DNA of 64,000 nt from Pseudorasbora parva (taxonomy: Eukaryota; Chordata; Actinopteri; Cypriniformes; Gobionidae). A model generated the notes under the pieces. The model did not search any database and had not been told where the DNA came from. It saw nothing but the letters and a program-made list of their open reading frames with translations. Where the stretch lies: positions 22,538,703-22,602,702 of the forward strand of contig NC_090178.1 of NCBI RefSeq assembly GCF_024679245.1, read 5' to 3'. Position numbers and translations under genes: made by a program. Below, one piece after another: positions 1-10,990 of this stretch. Within the stretch, counting starts at the first letter, position 1, and each line of letters opens with the position of its first letter.

Positions 1-422
1 TAAGACTCTTTGGAGATATGAAGGATGTAATACTACTCTATAGGTACTTAAGATAAACATAAGAATTACAGAAACTGTGTGTGTTATGACCCCTTTAAGT
101 GTATATTGCTTCTGTTACAATGAAATTACACTGTGGAGATTAACAAAGCATTTTCTTATCTTTAAAATTGTTATATAAAGTAAACTTAATAGTAGTAATT
201 CAAGACACTGTTGGTAACCTAACCTCAAATTGGTGGCACCAAAATCTAACTTTTACAAAGCCACTGATATGACTGATGGGAAGTGTTCATGTTGAGTGTA
301 CATCATATAACATAAATATCAGACTTGTTGCTCTAATATGTTTTTGATATGAAAACCTAGGAGTAAAACTTAAAAATGAGATGATGTCTAATGAAGTATG
401 ACAGCAGTGGTATATGTGCTAC

Positions 423-1108
423 CTGTCTGTTCGATTGACATGCTGTATCGCCGACAGCAGGTCTGTTAACACTAGAAGTTTTCCAGAGTCTGCAGTGCTG
501 AAGGCACCTGTGGAATATCCTTCAGGAAAGAGTTCCTTCATTCCGATTTCATACATCTCACCTGTCTTTTCCTGAAGCAAATACCAAAAAGCACAATTAA
601 AAAGCAGAAATGAAACATGCAGAGAAAAATACCAGCACCTATTGTACCTGTAGAGTGTTGTAGAGCAGCCCAGGGTGGTTGCAGAGTTTCTTGAGGGCGT
701 TGATGCATGCGAGGTGTGGGCTGTGTGTGTAAGTGTGTGTGCTGGCACCAGAGAGGCAGGCTCTGATGGGCCGTGTGGCCAGAAGGACTCCATACAGACG
801 CAGTTGCAGCTCAGTGGGTTTGCAGAATACGGTCCACTCAATCCGTTCTGATAAATACTGATTAATGATCTCCTGAGTTCGGCGTAACGTAAAGACACCT
901 GTTAGACGAAAGAGCTCAGCGGCACGTTCCTCTCCAATACGTCGCTCTTCCTAAAACACACAGTTCAATGCACAACATACCACACCCGCTGATGAATACT
1001 ATCTGGAGAATAGCTCAAGAATGTTGAATGTTGTTTTTAATCAATTAATATCGTATTGTCAGATATGGATATCTAAATTATAAATGCTAATTTCTATTAT
1101 TTTATGTT

Positions 1109-1180
<72 letters not shown>

Positions 1181-1185
1181 TATAT

Positions 1186-1226
<41 letters not shown>

Positions 1227-1231
1227 TATAT

Positions 1232-1273
<42 letters not shown>

Positions 1274-1298
1274 ATAAAATAATGGAAATTAGCATTTA

Positions 1299-1336
<38 letters not shown>

Positions 1337-1349
1337 TAGAGATAGAGAT

Positions 1350-1444
<95 letters not shown>

Positions 1445-4400
1445 CAACATTTAAACAGTATACAATTTTTATATTAGTCATAACAATTATCTTTTTACCT
1501 CAGTGCAGATGGGCTGGCGAGATCTGAGAATGGGCTCTTCATAAATCTTCCTGTAGGCCGCAGATGTTCCCAGAATTCCTGGATTTACAAAGTCAATGAT
1601 GGAATAAAACTCCTGCAGGTCATTCTGCACCGGAGTTCCTGTTAAATTAATAATTACAGAAATTTTTAACAATTACACAATTTTATATTTCTACACTTGT
1701 TTATAAAAGTGTATGTGTTTGTTTGAAATAGGAAACCTGTTAATATAAGACGGCGGTCACATGAGAGGGCTGTGAGAGCGCTGGCCGTTTTGATGTTGCT
1801 GTTTTTAAGTCGATGACCCTCATCACAGATGAGCACTCCAAAATCCAGCTCTTTCAAACGGTCCACAGTGCGCAGCAACATCTCATAACTGATCACCATG
1901 ACGGAGCAAAGAGGAGAAGAGACAAAGTCATCCACGCGGTGATCCTAGAGACAACATATATTTTTAATCCTCTTGTAGTCTTCTGTCTAACTGACACAAA
2001 CAGCCACACATACACACCTGGTCCACAGTGTAAACACTAATTCTCTCTCTGCCCAGCCACTTATTGAACTCAGCAGCCCAGTTCTTGACCAAACTTCCTG
2101 GACAAACCACAAGTGCCCTCTTCAGTACAGGCCTCCCACCATAGGGGCCTTGTTTTAGGAGTGTCCACAGAACACAAACACACTGCAGCGTCTTCCCCAG
2201 TCCCATCTCATCGGCCAGAATAGCCCCACAGCGGCCAGCAAGTCTTCAACACAAACATACATGTGGAAAAAACATGCATAAGCAAAGATGTGCATATGCA
2301 AGAACATTGCAACAACAGATAAATTCTTGTTTACCTCATTCCCATTAAGCACTCATAAAGGAAGACCACGCCCTCTATCTGATGTGGCCGAAGATGATTG
2401 GTCAAGTGGGGGTCGATGACCACATCCACCAATGGAGAACCACTTTTATTATACAGCCACTGGTGATCTGTTTTCGGTCGTGGCATCACCAGGGCGCCTA
2501 GGCACAAAGCAGGAAAAATATGGATATTTTTTAAAAGACCACAGAGACTTTAGATTAAAATGTAATAGTTAAATTCATATTCCACCAGTTTCCACAGCCA
2601 AGGCTTAAGACTAGTCTAAGACTAAAATTGAGCATTATTGTGCTGTTTTAACTGAAAGAAACTTGCACTGACATATCAGTGTCATTGTTTTGTACCAAGA
2701 TACACATAAGTAATGTTTTTTCTTCTTCTATGGCACGCTTATAAAAGCTACTTAAATGTTCTTCTAACTGAACTAAGGCCTAATCCCATCTTAATCGAAG
2801 CACTGTCTGTGAAACCAGGCCATAATCTTTAAGGGTAAATGTATATGCTAAGTAATGAAACTGGGGCCTGGTTTCACAGACAGGGCTTGGATTAAGCCAG
2901 GATTAGGCCTTGGTTTAATTAGGACATTTAAGTAACTTTCATAAGCATGCCTTAGAAAAAAAAAAAAAACATTACTGGTGTCTATCTTGAGACAAATCAA
3001 TGACACTGACATATTTTAAAACAGCTCAAACATGCAGTTTAGTCTGGGCCTTTAGTCTTCAGCCTTGTCTGTGAAACCAGGGATGGAACCATTTTTAATC
3101 CCTTTTTGTATTTTTATTTATTTTAAATGGACAGTGTGACAAATTGAATATTAATATTTAAAAACAAATCTATCAATCAAAAAATACATTTTTAATTATA
3201 ATCAAATAGTAAAATAGACAAATACTGTGTTAGTTGAGCATGTGCTGTACCTGGTGTGTTAGGGTCATGTCTGGGTTTAAAGATTGGTTTGTCAGGTTGA
3301 GAATCCGCAAGTGCACCTTCCTTGAGCGCTGGTTTGGTAAAAGATTTGGACACTGGTCGATAAACAGAAGCCTTCAAGACTTTTTCTGCAGGAATCTCCA
3401 CAGCAGCATCCTGGAAACAACGGCCTTTGGCATAGTCCTCATCGGATATGACCCCCATGACTTCGATTTGTTTCCCTCCCACCATAAGAGTCTGACCCTC
3501 ACACAAGCTCTCCAGCTCTGATGCCTTGTAGCCTGAACCTATCAGAAAAACACTGATTCAAAACACACATCTACACAGGCTAAATAATTAAATTTTAAAA
3601 AAGCTTAAATCAATCGTTTAAGGCTAATTAATTACAATGATCAAAGAGAAAAATGGATATTCAGAGATTTGCTAAAATTAAATTATTATTATTTTATTTA
3701 AAGCATTAGATGAAGAGGGGAAATGAGCAAAACATGCACAAATATACAATATCAACTGATAGACCAAAAAAAAAATATATATTTTGTCCATTCCTAAATT
3801 AAAATATGCATTTATGTACAAAATCAAATCCAAAAGCTGTGCTAGAATGTGCTGTGATAGGCTTACCTCGTCCAATGTCCCGCCCCTCCATGTCTTTGAG
3901 GACAACAGTCCGCCCCCTGGCAACTAGCACAGCATCGCCTTCCCATCGCTTATGCTTCCTGGATGACGCCTTACACCACATTACACTATAGTAGCGTGCT
4001 TTAAAACAAACAAATAAAGGATCAGCACTAATACCATGACAAAGCATGTGGCTTTATACAGCATCTAGGCATATACGGAACCGCTAATATTATGATTTTG
4101 TTCTGTCAGGGTACATAATTACAGGTCAGGTGACAAACAATGGCATAAAAAGAATTCACATTTTCAATTGCAAGAATTTCAGTCTAAAGTCAGCAGGAAA
4201 TCAAAAATTGTGTCTGAATCGTTTCATTCGATTATACGTCAAAATAGGAGAAAAAATCTATTTCCATTTCATGCTGACTAAATTGCATTATACTATAAAT
4301 AAACACACAAATGAAGTCCTTACAAACACCTCAACTGTGAAGGTTCTCATTCATTCCTGTTGCTATGTAGCACTTCCTAAGTGACAAAGAAATATAAAAT

Positions 4401-7400
4401 ATAAAACGACAGGCTTAAACAAAGATTAAAGCAATTATAAATTTATTAGCGAAGCCATACAAAATAAAAAAATATTTTTTTTCTTCAATCAGGGCATTCA
4501 CACATTAAAAACAAATTCCTACAACAAATATCAGAAACAATCCTCGTACAAATGTCGACTGAATAAAAAAACTGTACAAACAAGAAATTAACTATACAAA
4601 CAAGTTTGCTCATCAATATTAACGAGTTCCCTTTGTGATACATTTGCAGATCTGACACTGTGCTTGTCACACCAATGGCAATCCTTGGCGTAGTCTGGCC
4701 GCCCTTAATTTCTCCACTTTGACCCTTGACCGGAGAAGCTCCTCCTCCAACTGTTGCTTTCTCTTAAGTCCCTCCCTCTTCTCCTCGAGATATAGTCCAA
4801 GCTTTCTGTGATTGGCCAGAAGCAGCTCATGCTCCTCTCGCATCATTTGCAAAGCTTCTGCCTCAAAAACTGAATTTTTGAACGCCGCCCTCCCCCTCTG
4901 ATATGCACTCCTCCTGGCGCCGAGTGCCGACGGTGAGGGCGGCAGGTGTACGGAGGAGGGGCATGGAGAGAGAGAGGCCGCGTACACGTGGGAGGATAAT
5001 TCCTCCTCCTCCTCCTCCTCGTCTTCCTCCTCTTCCATTACTTCACTGTCCCTCTCGTTCTGTCCATGGTGGGCCTGACTGCTCGGTGTGGCGATGGTTA
5101 CAGGTGAACCGTGGGATGTAATCAAGTGGATATCAGGAGGCGGTTTCACATCCTCCGTCTCCACCCTCACAACCGCAACATGCGGATAGTCCGACAATGC
5201 TGGGAGGGACAGGCTGCTGCCCGGCTGCTCTACTGGAGAATTCCTCTTGAACTGAAGCCTAGCACAGACACATACACAGGATTCAGAAAAAACATTAAAA
5301 TTTAATTTTGAACATGATTCCTAAAAATGTGCCGACTTTGATCAATTGCTCATTTCTACATCTCCAGAATGATTCTCAGTTTTAAACCAATAACATTTTA
5401 ACCATCTAATTCAACTAGCCAATTTAAAAGAATCAAATCATGTTGGTCCACAACTCTCAGCTGGATTGGACTGAGAAAATAAAGACCTTGTCAATAACAG
5501 AAAGCCTAAGATGGAGAAGACATAGAGATGTCCGTGGACAGTAACTCCTCTGGCACACGGTGGCAAACCTGGCATTAACGCAGCATCGGAAATACGGTTA
5601 ATGACATCCAAATCCCTTCAGTTCTGCAGCTTACCTCTGGCACAGGACAGAATGAAAGGACAGCGAGTGTGTGACTGCAACGTGTGCTTTGATCACATAA
5701 GACAAACTAAAACTAGCAAAAGAGGTGTCATTGTTACAGTGTAATTATATATTTAAGGACTGAGTAATATTTGATAGCTACATGCACTTAAGGGTTAGGG
5801 TAGAATTAGGTTTGGTTAGTTTGGTTTAGGGTTAGTTGCATGTATTTATACATAATTTGCTGTTATTACTATGGTCAGTACATGAAAAAGACATTTTTAA
5901 ATAATGCGTATTAATAACCCAATATCAATATTAATCATAAACAGAATATTAATATTAATCACTTATTATTCTGTCTTGTCATTCTGTCACTGCACTGGAA
6001 GCTTCAGTCACCAAGACAAATTCCTTGTATGTATAAGCTTAATTGGCAATAAAGATATTTCTGATTCTAATATTTGTAAACTCTAATTGGCTGAGTGTGA
6101 CAATTAACAGCAGCCAAAGTAACTTGTTATTGGTTTAAATTATCCATTGTGTGATAATTATGTTTTTGAACTACAGATGCACCTGATAATGTGTAAGCTT
6201 AGTTTTTTTTTTTGCATGTGTGCATTTGTATGCTCAATCTCACCTGTGGAGTGCGCTCTGCTCTTTGTCCCCTACATGAAACAGCTGAGGTATCATTTCC
6301 ATGATGCGCTTTGTTGGTTCTGAGATGCGCCCCCGGTACTCAGGCTGAGCATGGCTTCGATGCAGAACTTCCTGCTTGGCACTTTCTTTAAGTCGCTTAT
6401 AGAGTGTCCGAAGGCCCTGTGCCGTTCTAGGGGGCCTTTCGCCTCCTAAACTATTATAGCGTTCTGCTATGCTGTCCCAGCACCGGTTTTTATCCACAAT
6501 CACGGCATGCTTATTGGTGTGCTCCTCCAGAATGCGTATGTGAGGCTGGACCAGCCGCAGAAGATCCAGTTTCTCAGATAGGGTGAAGTTGGAAGAGCGG
6601 GCCTTGCCGACCATGCTGTTTGTCATGAATAAGGTAGACATCCTCCTTTTAGGCTGGTCTCAGTGCTCCAGGTTTTATCTCCTTCTCCTCTTTTCCCAGT
6701 GCTGTGTGTCTGTCTTTCTCGACTCACTTGTGTGAGCAGGCTGCTGCACTGCTTGTCTCGGTTAAACAATACACACATGCACAAACTGGCTCTCAAGCAC
6801 ACAGACGTAAGAAAAAGAATCAGGCTTAACTAGGCCAGCCTCGATTAGGCCCACGCCTACCCGGGGAGGGCTTTGCTGGAATTCCTTTTAGCTTAAGCTG
6901 ACGCAGGTTCAGTAAAGCTGCTTAAGCCTGGCCTGACCTACATAACACACCCGACTATATTAGACTAGAAACACAGCGGAGCTCTCTTATGCCTCTGAAA
7001 ACAGCTACATGTATTGCATTATCAGCGGGAAACGACTGAAGGCGGGTTTTTGAGCGTGTTATATTTTAACCGCACCAAGTCTATTGTGAGAGCATAGAGT
7101 GAGTCCGCGCGACTACTGAAACGGCAAAGGGAAACATTAAACTGACGTTAAATGTGCTCGCGAGGGAACAACTGGCAGACAGTTATGTGCAGACAGTGTT
7201 TGTGTGAGAGAGGAGCGCTTTTAAGACACCAGTTGCTATATTTCCCAGGCAGACACACACATGTACTACAGCTTACAGACCGAGTGCAGAAAAGCTCCGC
7301 TGCATTTAATCTGTGCACGATCACACACACACATAGCGGCTGTCAATCAAGCGGACCGTGAGCACGGATTGGTTAGTTTCGCTCAAAGCCGAAGTTAGAG

Positions 7401-9838
7401 GGGAGAATTGGCGGCTCGGTCCGTAGGCTACTATACTAGTTTCGGTTTTAGCTTTATTAAGTGACCAAATGCATTTCCTCTTTCTTGGTGTTTTATAGTG
7501 TTCGACTACTGCCTTCTAGCAACTTATGAGACATTTTAACACCTCAACGTGATAAAACCTCGCAAGACCAAACGAAACTGACGAATATAAAGGCTTTGCT
7601 ACGCGGCTCTCAGGAATACTCCATTCTGATTGGTCAGTCGCTCATAACATTTTTTTCTTACATAGATCTTTTTAATTCAGTATTTTTTTAATCCTTTCTA
7701 ATTTAAAAAGGGGTTTGTTATTGGAGTCCACGTTTAAAATATCGTAATAAGTAATGAATTATATATTGTTAGTTACATCACCAAATGAAAAAAAAAATAT
7801 ATATATATATATTTTTTTATACCCTAACTAAATCAGCAAAATATGTTTGTCATTTATTTAACAATAAATATTTATAATATATATTTAATCCTTTCAAACA
7901 CGTGCACACACACACAGGTTTGTTTCACTATATTAGTGAGGACATTACATAGACTTCCATTGCTTTTATATCAGGTTAATGATACTTTCTATCCCCTAAC
8001 CCAACCCCTAACCCATCACAGAAACATGTGCAGAACAACAGATTTAAATAAAAACATGTTTTGGCTGATTCATAAGCCTTTTAAACTAGTGAGGACCAGT
8101 CCAATGTCCTCACTAGTGGGTCATTTTCATGTTTTACTATATAAGTGAGGACATTTGTGTCCTCACAAGTATTGCCAAACAAGGAACACACACACGCACG
8201 CACACGCGCACACACACACACACCTGGGTATCCTAATATTTAAGACTAGTTTGCTTTCATGCTAATTATTTTCCATTCTATATTTAATTCTACAGTATAC
8301 ATCTTTTTTATATTTTATTCTTATTTTTTATTGTTTAATTTTATTTTATTCTTTCATGGCTATATTTATGTTTACTTTCATCTGTGTAGATTGTATATTT
8401 ATGTATATTTTCATTTGTGTTGTATTCTTTAATAATTGTACTGTCCATGGAGTGGACCTGACTCACATTTAACTGCTGGTTATATATGCTCTATATAATT
8501 GTGTATGTGAAAAATAAATAAAACTTAAAACTTAACTTGATACTTGAAAAACACACAAAATATAATCGTGACAGTGCTGTATCTTACCAGCAGTTGTGCA
8601 GTTAGCTTGCGTGTTTGGCTGTATTGAGCAGCTGGCTTCATCTGCTGATTGTTCAGGTTCAGGACAGTCAGGTGAAGACCTGAGACTGTTTTCTTTACAA
8701 TCCCCCTGAGGAACAGCACTCAGGACCCTGGCTAAAGCCTTACTGCCCAATGGAGCCTTAGGCACAGCTGGAAAATCTTTACTACTCAAACACCTCTGGA
8801 CCTGCAAAGGAAAACAAACCCTAACAATAAAGAAGCAAAATGCACCTACTGCACCTTTTCAATCATATAATGTAATACATAACGCATTATTGTCATGATA
8901 CAAAAACCTTATTGTAAAAACCCACTCAAATAACCTACAGTAAATAGACAATATGAATAGCAGCACATTAAAGAGCCTCTGTGGTGAAAATCAAGTAGTT
9001 AAGGTTGTTTATATGTTTATGTGGTGTTTTAAATATGCTTTAAGACAAACCATGTGCAAGGTCATGTCAACCCCATTGCTGAGTATTTTCTCCTTAAAAC
9101 TGCCGTGAAAAAAAGACTATCCGACGGTTTGGAATCACCTGTGTTTTTGTACTTCACAAACTACCTTGTAACCAATCACATCAATGTGTGGTGGGCTTTA
9201 GCATATCATTACTATGCTGCAAAGCAGGGGAGTCTCATAAAAAGCCAAATTTTCCCAGTATATTCTTCTGTTTATATGAAAAATCAGGTTCATTTATCAG
9301 GTGAATTATGATATATTACATTGTCTATATACAACACATTTTTAAGAGTTGATCATTGTAGACAATCACAGACATATGTGTTGAGCATGTGAACACAACA
9401 TCCAATCAGAGGTGTTTAAGAATCCGTTTAACAGTGGTCAAAATGCTACACAACACAAAAATACTGGTATCATCACATCGCATGCATAAAAAAACTTTTA
9501 AATATGTAATTGTGGCGATCAAAGATGAGTTTTAAAGGATAAAATTATTGACTACAGGGGGATTTAAGATATTATCAGTCACATATAAATTATATAAGCA
9601 GAAACATAGCATAAAAAAGTCAATTTGTTTTAATCATTTTCTTGTTTTGACTTATTCATTTAACCTTATCGAGCAGCACATTTCCCAAAGCAGGTGTGGG
9701 TGGTGGCGATGGTAGTGATGGTTTTGGCTGGTGACCCAATAAAGGTGGTCCATCATTCCTGGCTGGCCCCGGTGGCAAAAACATGGGTTTCTTAGCAGCA
9801 TTGCCACGGACCTGACTTGGAGCTCCAGATCTACGCAT
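423..9838 (-). CDS. rad54b: RAD54B, DNA repair and recombination motor (5' two thirds; 3' part off the window)
   Basis: Swi2/Snf2-family dsDNA translocase that works with RAD51/DMC1 in homologous recombination in the nucleus. Coding exons on the minus strand, in transcript order: 9665-9838 (ATG 9836-9838), 8588-8801, 3867-3998, 3251-3538, 2335-2497, 2018-2243, 1737-1944, 1499-1638, 648-950, 423-571. All junctions are GT-AG and keep frame, giving 1997 nt (about 665 residues; the human protein has 910). The start MRRSGAPSQ matches human MRRSAAPSQ. Visible motifs are Walker A GLGKT (exon 2018-2243), DEGH box and LTG/TP (exon 1737-1944 into 1499-1638), and PVQNDLQEF. The second helicase lobe is not in the window. 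Exon 8588-8801 is a poorly conserved linker. A non-coding first exon probably lies at 10853-10930. Family identity is certain; the exon ends are my reading of splice sites. Confidence 0.96.
1078..1440. repeat. (TA)n tract with inverted unique flanks, followed by (GATA)n and (GA)n
   Basis: In a RAD54B intron. Positions 1078-1110 and 1269-1301 are reverse complements at 32 of 33 bases and flank about 160 bp of (TA)n with interspersed TTATTTTA units. A short GATA run then leads into about 90 bp of (GA)n. Translated as a reading frame it gives only IYIYI and EREREA-like strings, so it is not coding. Confidence 0.9.
1737..2243 (-). other. rad54b: RAD54B ATPase-lobe exons (motifs I, Ia, II, III)
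   Basis: Two exons carry the catalytic core. Exon 2018-2243 encodes [11 protein letters not shown] (nucleotide-binding motif I) and [10 protein letters not shown] (motif Ia) and ends TVDQ. Exon 1737-1944 starts DHRVDDF and carries [19 protein letters not shown] (motif II, Mg-ATP hydrolysis) and the start of motif III. The glycine of motif III is split across the intron into exon 1499-1638. All key residues are present, so this copy looks functional. Confidence 0.93.
2585..2821 (-). mobile_element. Short non-autonomous DNA transposon, copy 1 of an inverted pair
   Basis: The right end reads TGTCTGTGAAACCAGG, which is the reverse complement of the left end of the neighbouring copy at 2866. The left end is decayed. 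The body is the reverse complement of the second copy with substitutions. It lies in the RAD54B intron between exons 2335-2497 and 3251-3538. There is no coding capacity. The superfamily is not determined. Confidence 0.75.
2866..3081 (+). mobile_element. Short non-autonomous DNA transposon, copy 2 of an inverted pair
   Basis: Starts CCTGGTTTCACAGACAGG and ends TTGTCTGTGAAACCAGG, so the termini are inverted repeats. It is the same family as 2585-2821 in opposite orientation, about 45 bp away. It contains an A-rich run near 2956. It is non-coding and intronic in RAD54B. Confidence 0.78.
4442..4447 (-). terminator. Probable poly(A) signal of FSBP
   Basis: AATAAA on the minus strand about 220 bp downstream of the FSBP stop codon (4667-4669). 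The distance is ordinary for a short 3' UTR. It lies inside the RAD54B intron, so RAD54B transcripts must read past it. Confidence 0.55.
4667..6614 (-). CDS. fsbp: FSBP, fibrinogen silencer-binding protein (nested in a RAD54B intron)
   Basis: Nuclear DNA-binding repressor, first described at the fibrinogen gamma promoter. There are two coding exons: 6244-6614 (ATG 6612-6614) and 4667-5258 (stop TGA 4667-4669). Together they are 963 nt, or 320 residues (human 299). The N-terminus [19 protein letters not shown] is almost identical to human. Residues about 8-90 form a Myb/SANT-like domain with [18 protein letters not shown]. The middle has VKPPPD, which matches human IKPPPP, then a fish-specific run of Glu/Asp. 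The C-terminus is a coiled coil with [19 protein letters not shown]. The exon join AG|G keeps frame. In-frame ATGs at 6641 and 6626 would add nine or four residues; I chose 6614 because human starts there. The gene lies in the RAD54B intron on the same strand. Identity is very sure. Confidence 0.96.
6615..7640 (-). promoter_or_regulatory. FSBP 5' UTR and likely promoter region
   Basis: About 1 kb upstream of the FSBP start, richer in CpG than the surrounding intron. CCAAT boxes on the minus strand lie at 7368-7372 and 7629-7633. No TATA box or transcription start can be fixed by eye. No convincing coding exon is seen; the small reading frames here do not resemble any protein I know. Confidence 0.4.
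7915..8225. repeat. Dispersed 'GTGAGGACA' fish repeat plus (CA)n
   Basis: RAD54B intron. Contains TTAGTGAGGACATT at the left and TAAGTGAGGACATTTG at the right, with a CCCTAACCCAACCCCTAACC run between. At 8086-8117 there is a perfect 12-bp inverted repeat, ACTAGTGAGGAC/GTCCTCACTAGT. This is a known type of repeat in teleosts. A (CA)n tail follows at about 8188-8223. Confidence 0.6.
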
Positions 9839-10200
9839 TCTGTGTGTGAAGACACACATAACACTTTAGTTCAAGCACCATGCTGTGACAAAACCATGTA
9901 ACCACAGAGGTTAGATTAAAGGGATAGTTTACTTTCTTCTGCAATTTTATCATAATTATTTTAGTACTATTGAGGAAGAAATGCAATTTTTACATTTTTG
10001 TTCTCAATGCTTATAATTTTACATTTAAATAGAACTGAAATAATACCAGGAATTATTTAAATTAAATTAATTTACATAATTATAATGTGTGTTTACAGTT
10101 ACATAGACATTTTATTAGCATCGTAATGTTACATGTTATACAAAAATAACTAAAGATTAAAAAAAATAAAATAAATAAATAAATAATAATAAATAAATAA

Positions 10201-10202
<2 letters not shown>

Positions 10203-10270
<68 letters not shown>

Positions 10271-10428
10271 TATAAAACACCACTGTGAATACAGCTAAAC
10301 TCATAATGTGCATCTACTCTTTGTTGTCATATAAACAACCAGCCAGTGTCTATGATTTAAGTCTCGCCAAGCAAACATAACATAACATAACATAACATAA
10401 CATAACATAACATAACATAACATATAAC
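10203..10428. repeat. (TA)n and (CATAA)n microsatellites
   Basis: AAATA units lead into about 60 bp of (TA)n ending near 10264. After about 110 bp of ordinary sequence there is a pentanucleotide array, (CATAA)n, at 10375-10425. Both lie in the first RAD54B intron. Confidence 0.9.
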
Positions 10429-10852
10429 AACGGTTCTTAGTTCATTCATAAAAGTCCGACATCACGAAAGTAAATAAATTGCGGTTCAATGGGCGAGTGT
10501 TTTTGATTCACTAAAAAGAATCGGCTCATAAGAGTCATTCTTTGAAGAATCGGACTCCGCTGAGGTGAATAATCTTTCTTCATTAAAAATAACCGTTTCA
10601 GAAAGAATGTCAAACAGGTTTGGGATGACGGGCATGTGATAAACAATGATTTAATTGAATAAATGACATAATTTTGATGAGCTAAGTTATCCCTTTCGCC
10701 CAGCACACGCGTCAGTTGCTGTCGTTACTAACGACTCGTTAGCGAAACCAGGGTAAACAAAGTAGTTAAACAGCGTTGTTTAATTTACAACACATCAATT
10801 GTACTTCGATTTAATATACTAATATCACACATATAGTACGGTCAACGCTTAC

Positions 10853-10930
10853 CTATTGTGTTTATTCCCTGTCTGTCAACCACTTTTCTTATTTTCAAAC
10901 CTTCCCTCGTAAAAACATCAAGCGCGAGTG
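10853..10930 (-). other. rad54b: Probable non-coding first exon of RAD54B
   Basis: The minus strand has a strong donor AATAG|GTAAGC, with the exon edge at 10853. The acceptor of the ATG exon (CACACAG|A) sits just upstream of 9838. The 3' edge is well supported; the upstream edge (about 10930) is a guess based on the promoter-like sequence just beyond it. Confidence 0.5.
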
Positions 10931-10939
10931 AGTCTCCCG

Positions 10940-10990
10940 CGGAAGTGACGTCTCGTTACTCCAATTGGTCGAACCGCAACGTCACATAAA
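10940..10990. promoter_or_regulatory. Likely RAD54B core promoter (two CRE half-type sites around a CCAAT palindrome)
   Basis: TGACGT at 10946-10951, CCAATTGG at 10961-10968 (CCAAT on both strands) and ACGTCA at 10979-10984, in a CpG-containing stretch directly upstream of the inferred first exon. The arrangement is symmetrical, so bidirectional transcription is possible. These are motif matches only. Confidence 0.4.

Noticed and set aside
1084..1527. Long plus-strand reading frame through the TA/GA repeats
   Set aside because: It encodes only IYIY and ERER strings from microsatellites.
4903..5121. Plus-strand frame opposite FSBP exon 2 with Pro-rich sequence
   Set aside because: Shadow of the acidic FSBP codons; no start context or homologue.
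7980..8020. CCCTAACCCAACCCCTAACCC as an interstitial telomere
   Set aside because: Only two or three imperfect units, within a dispersed fish repeat. The AGGGTTAGGG near 5790 is likewise too short.
9054..9311. 85-residue plus-strand frame in RAD54B intron 1/2 region
   Set aside because: No recognisable protein, no splice logic, AT-rich intronic sequence.
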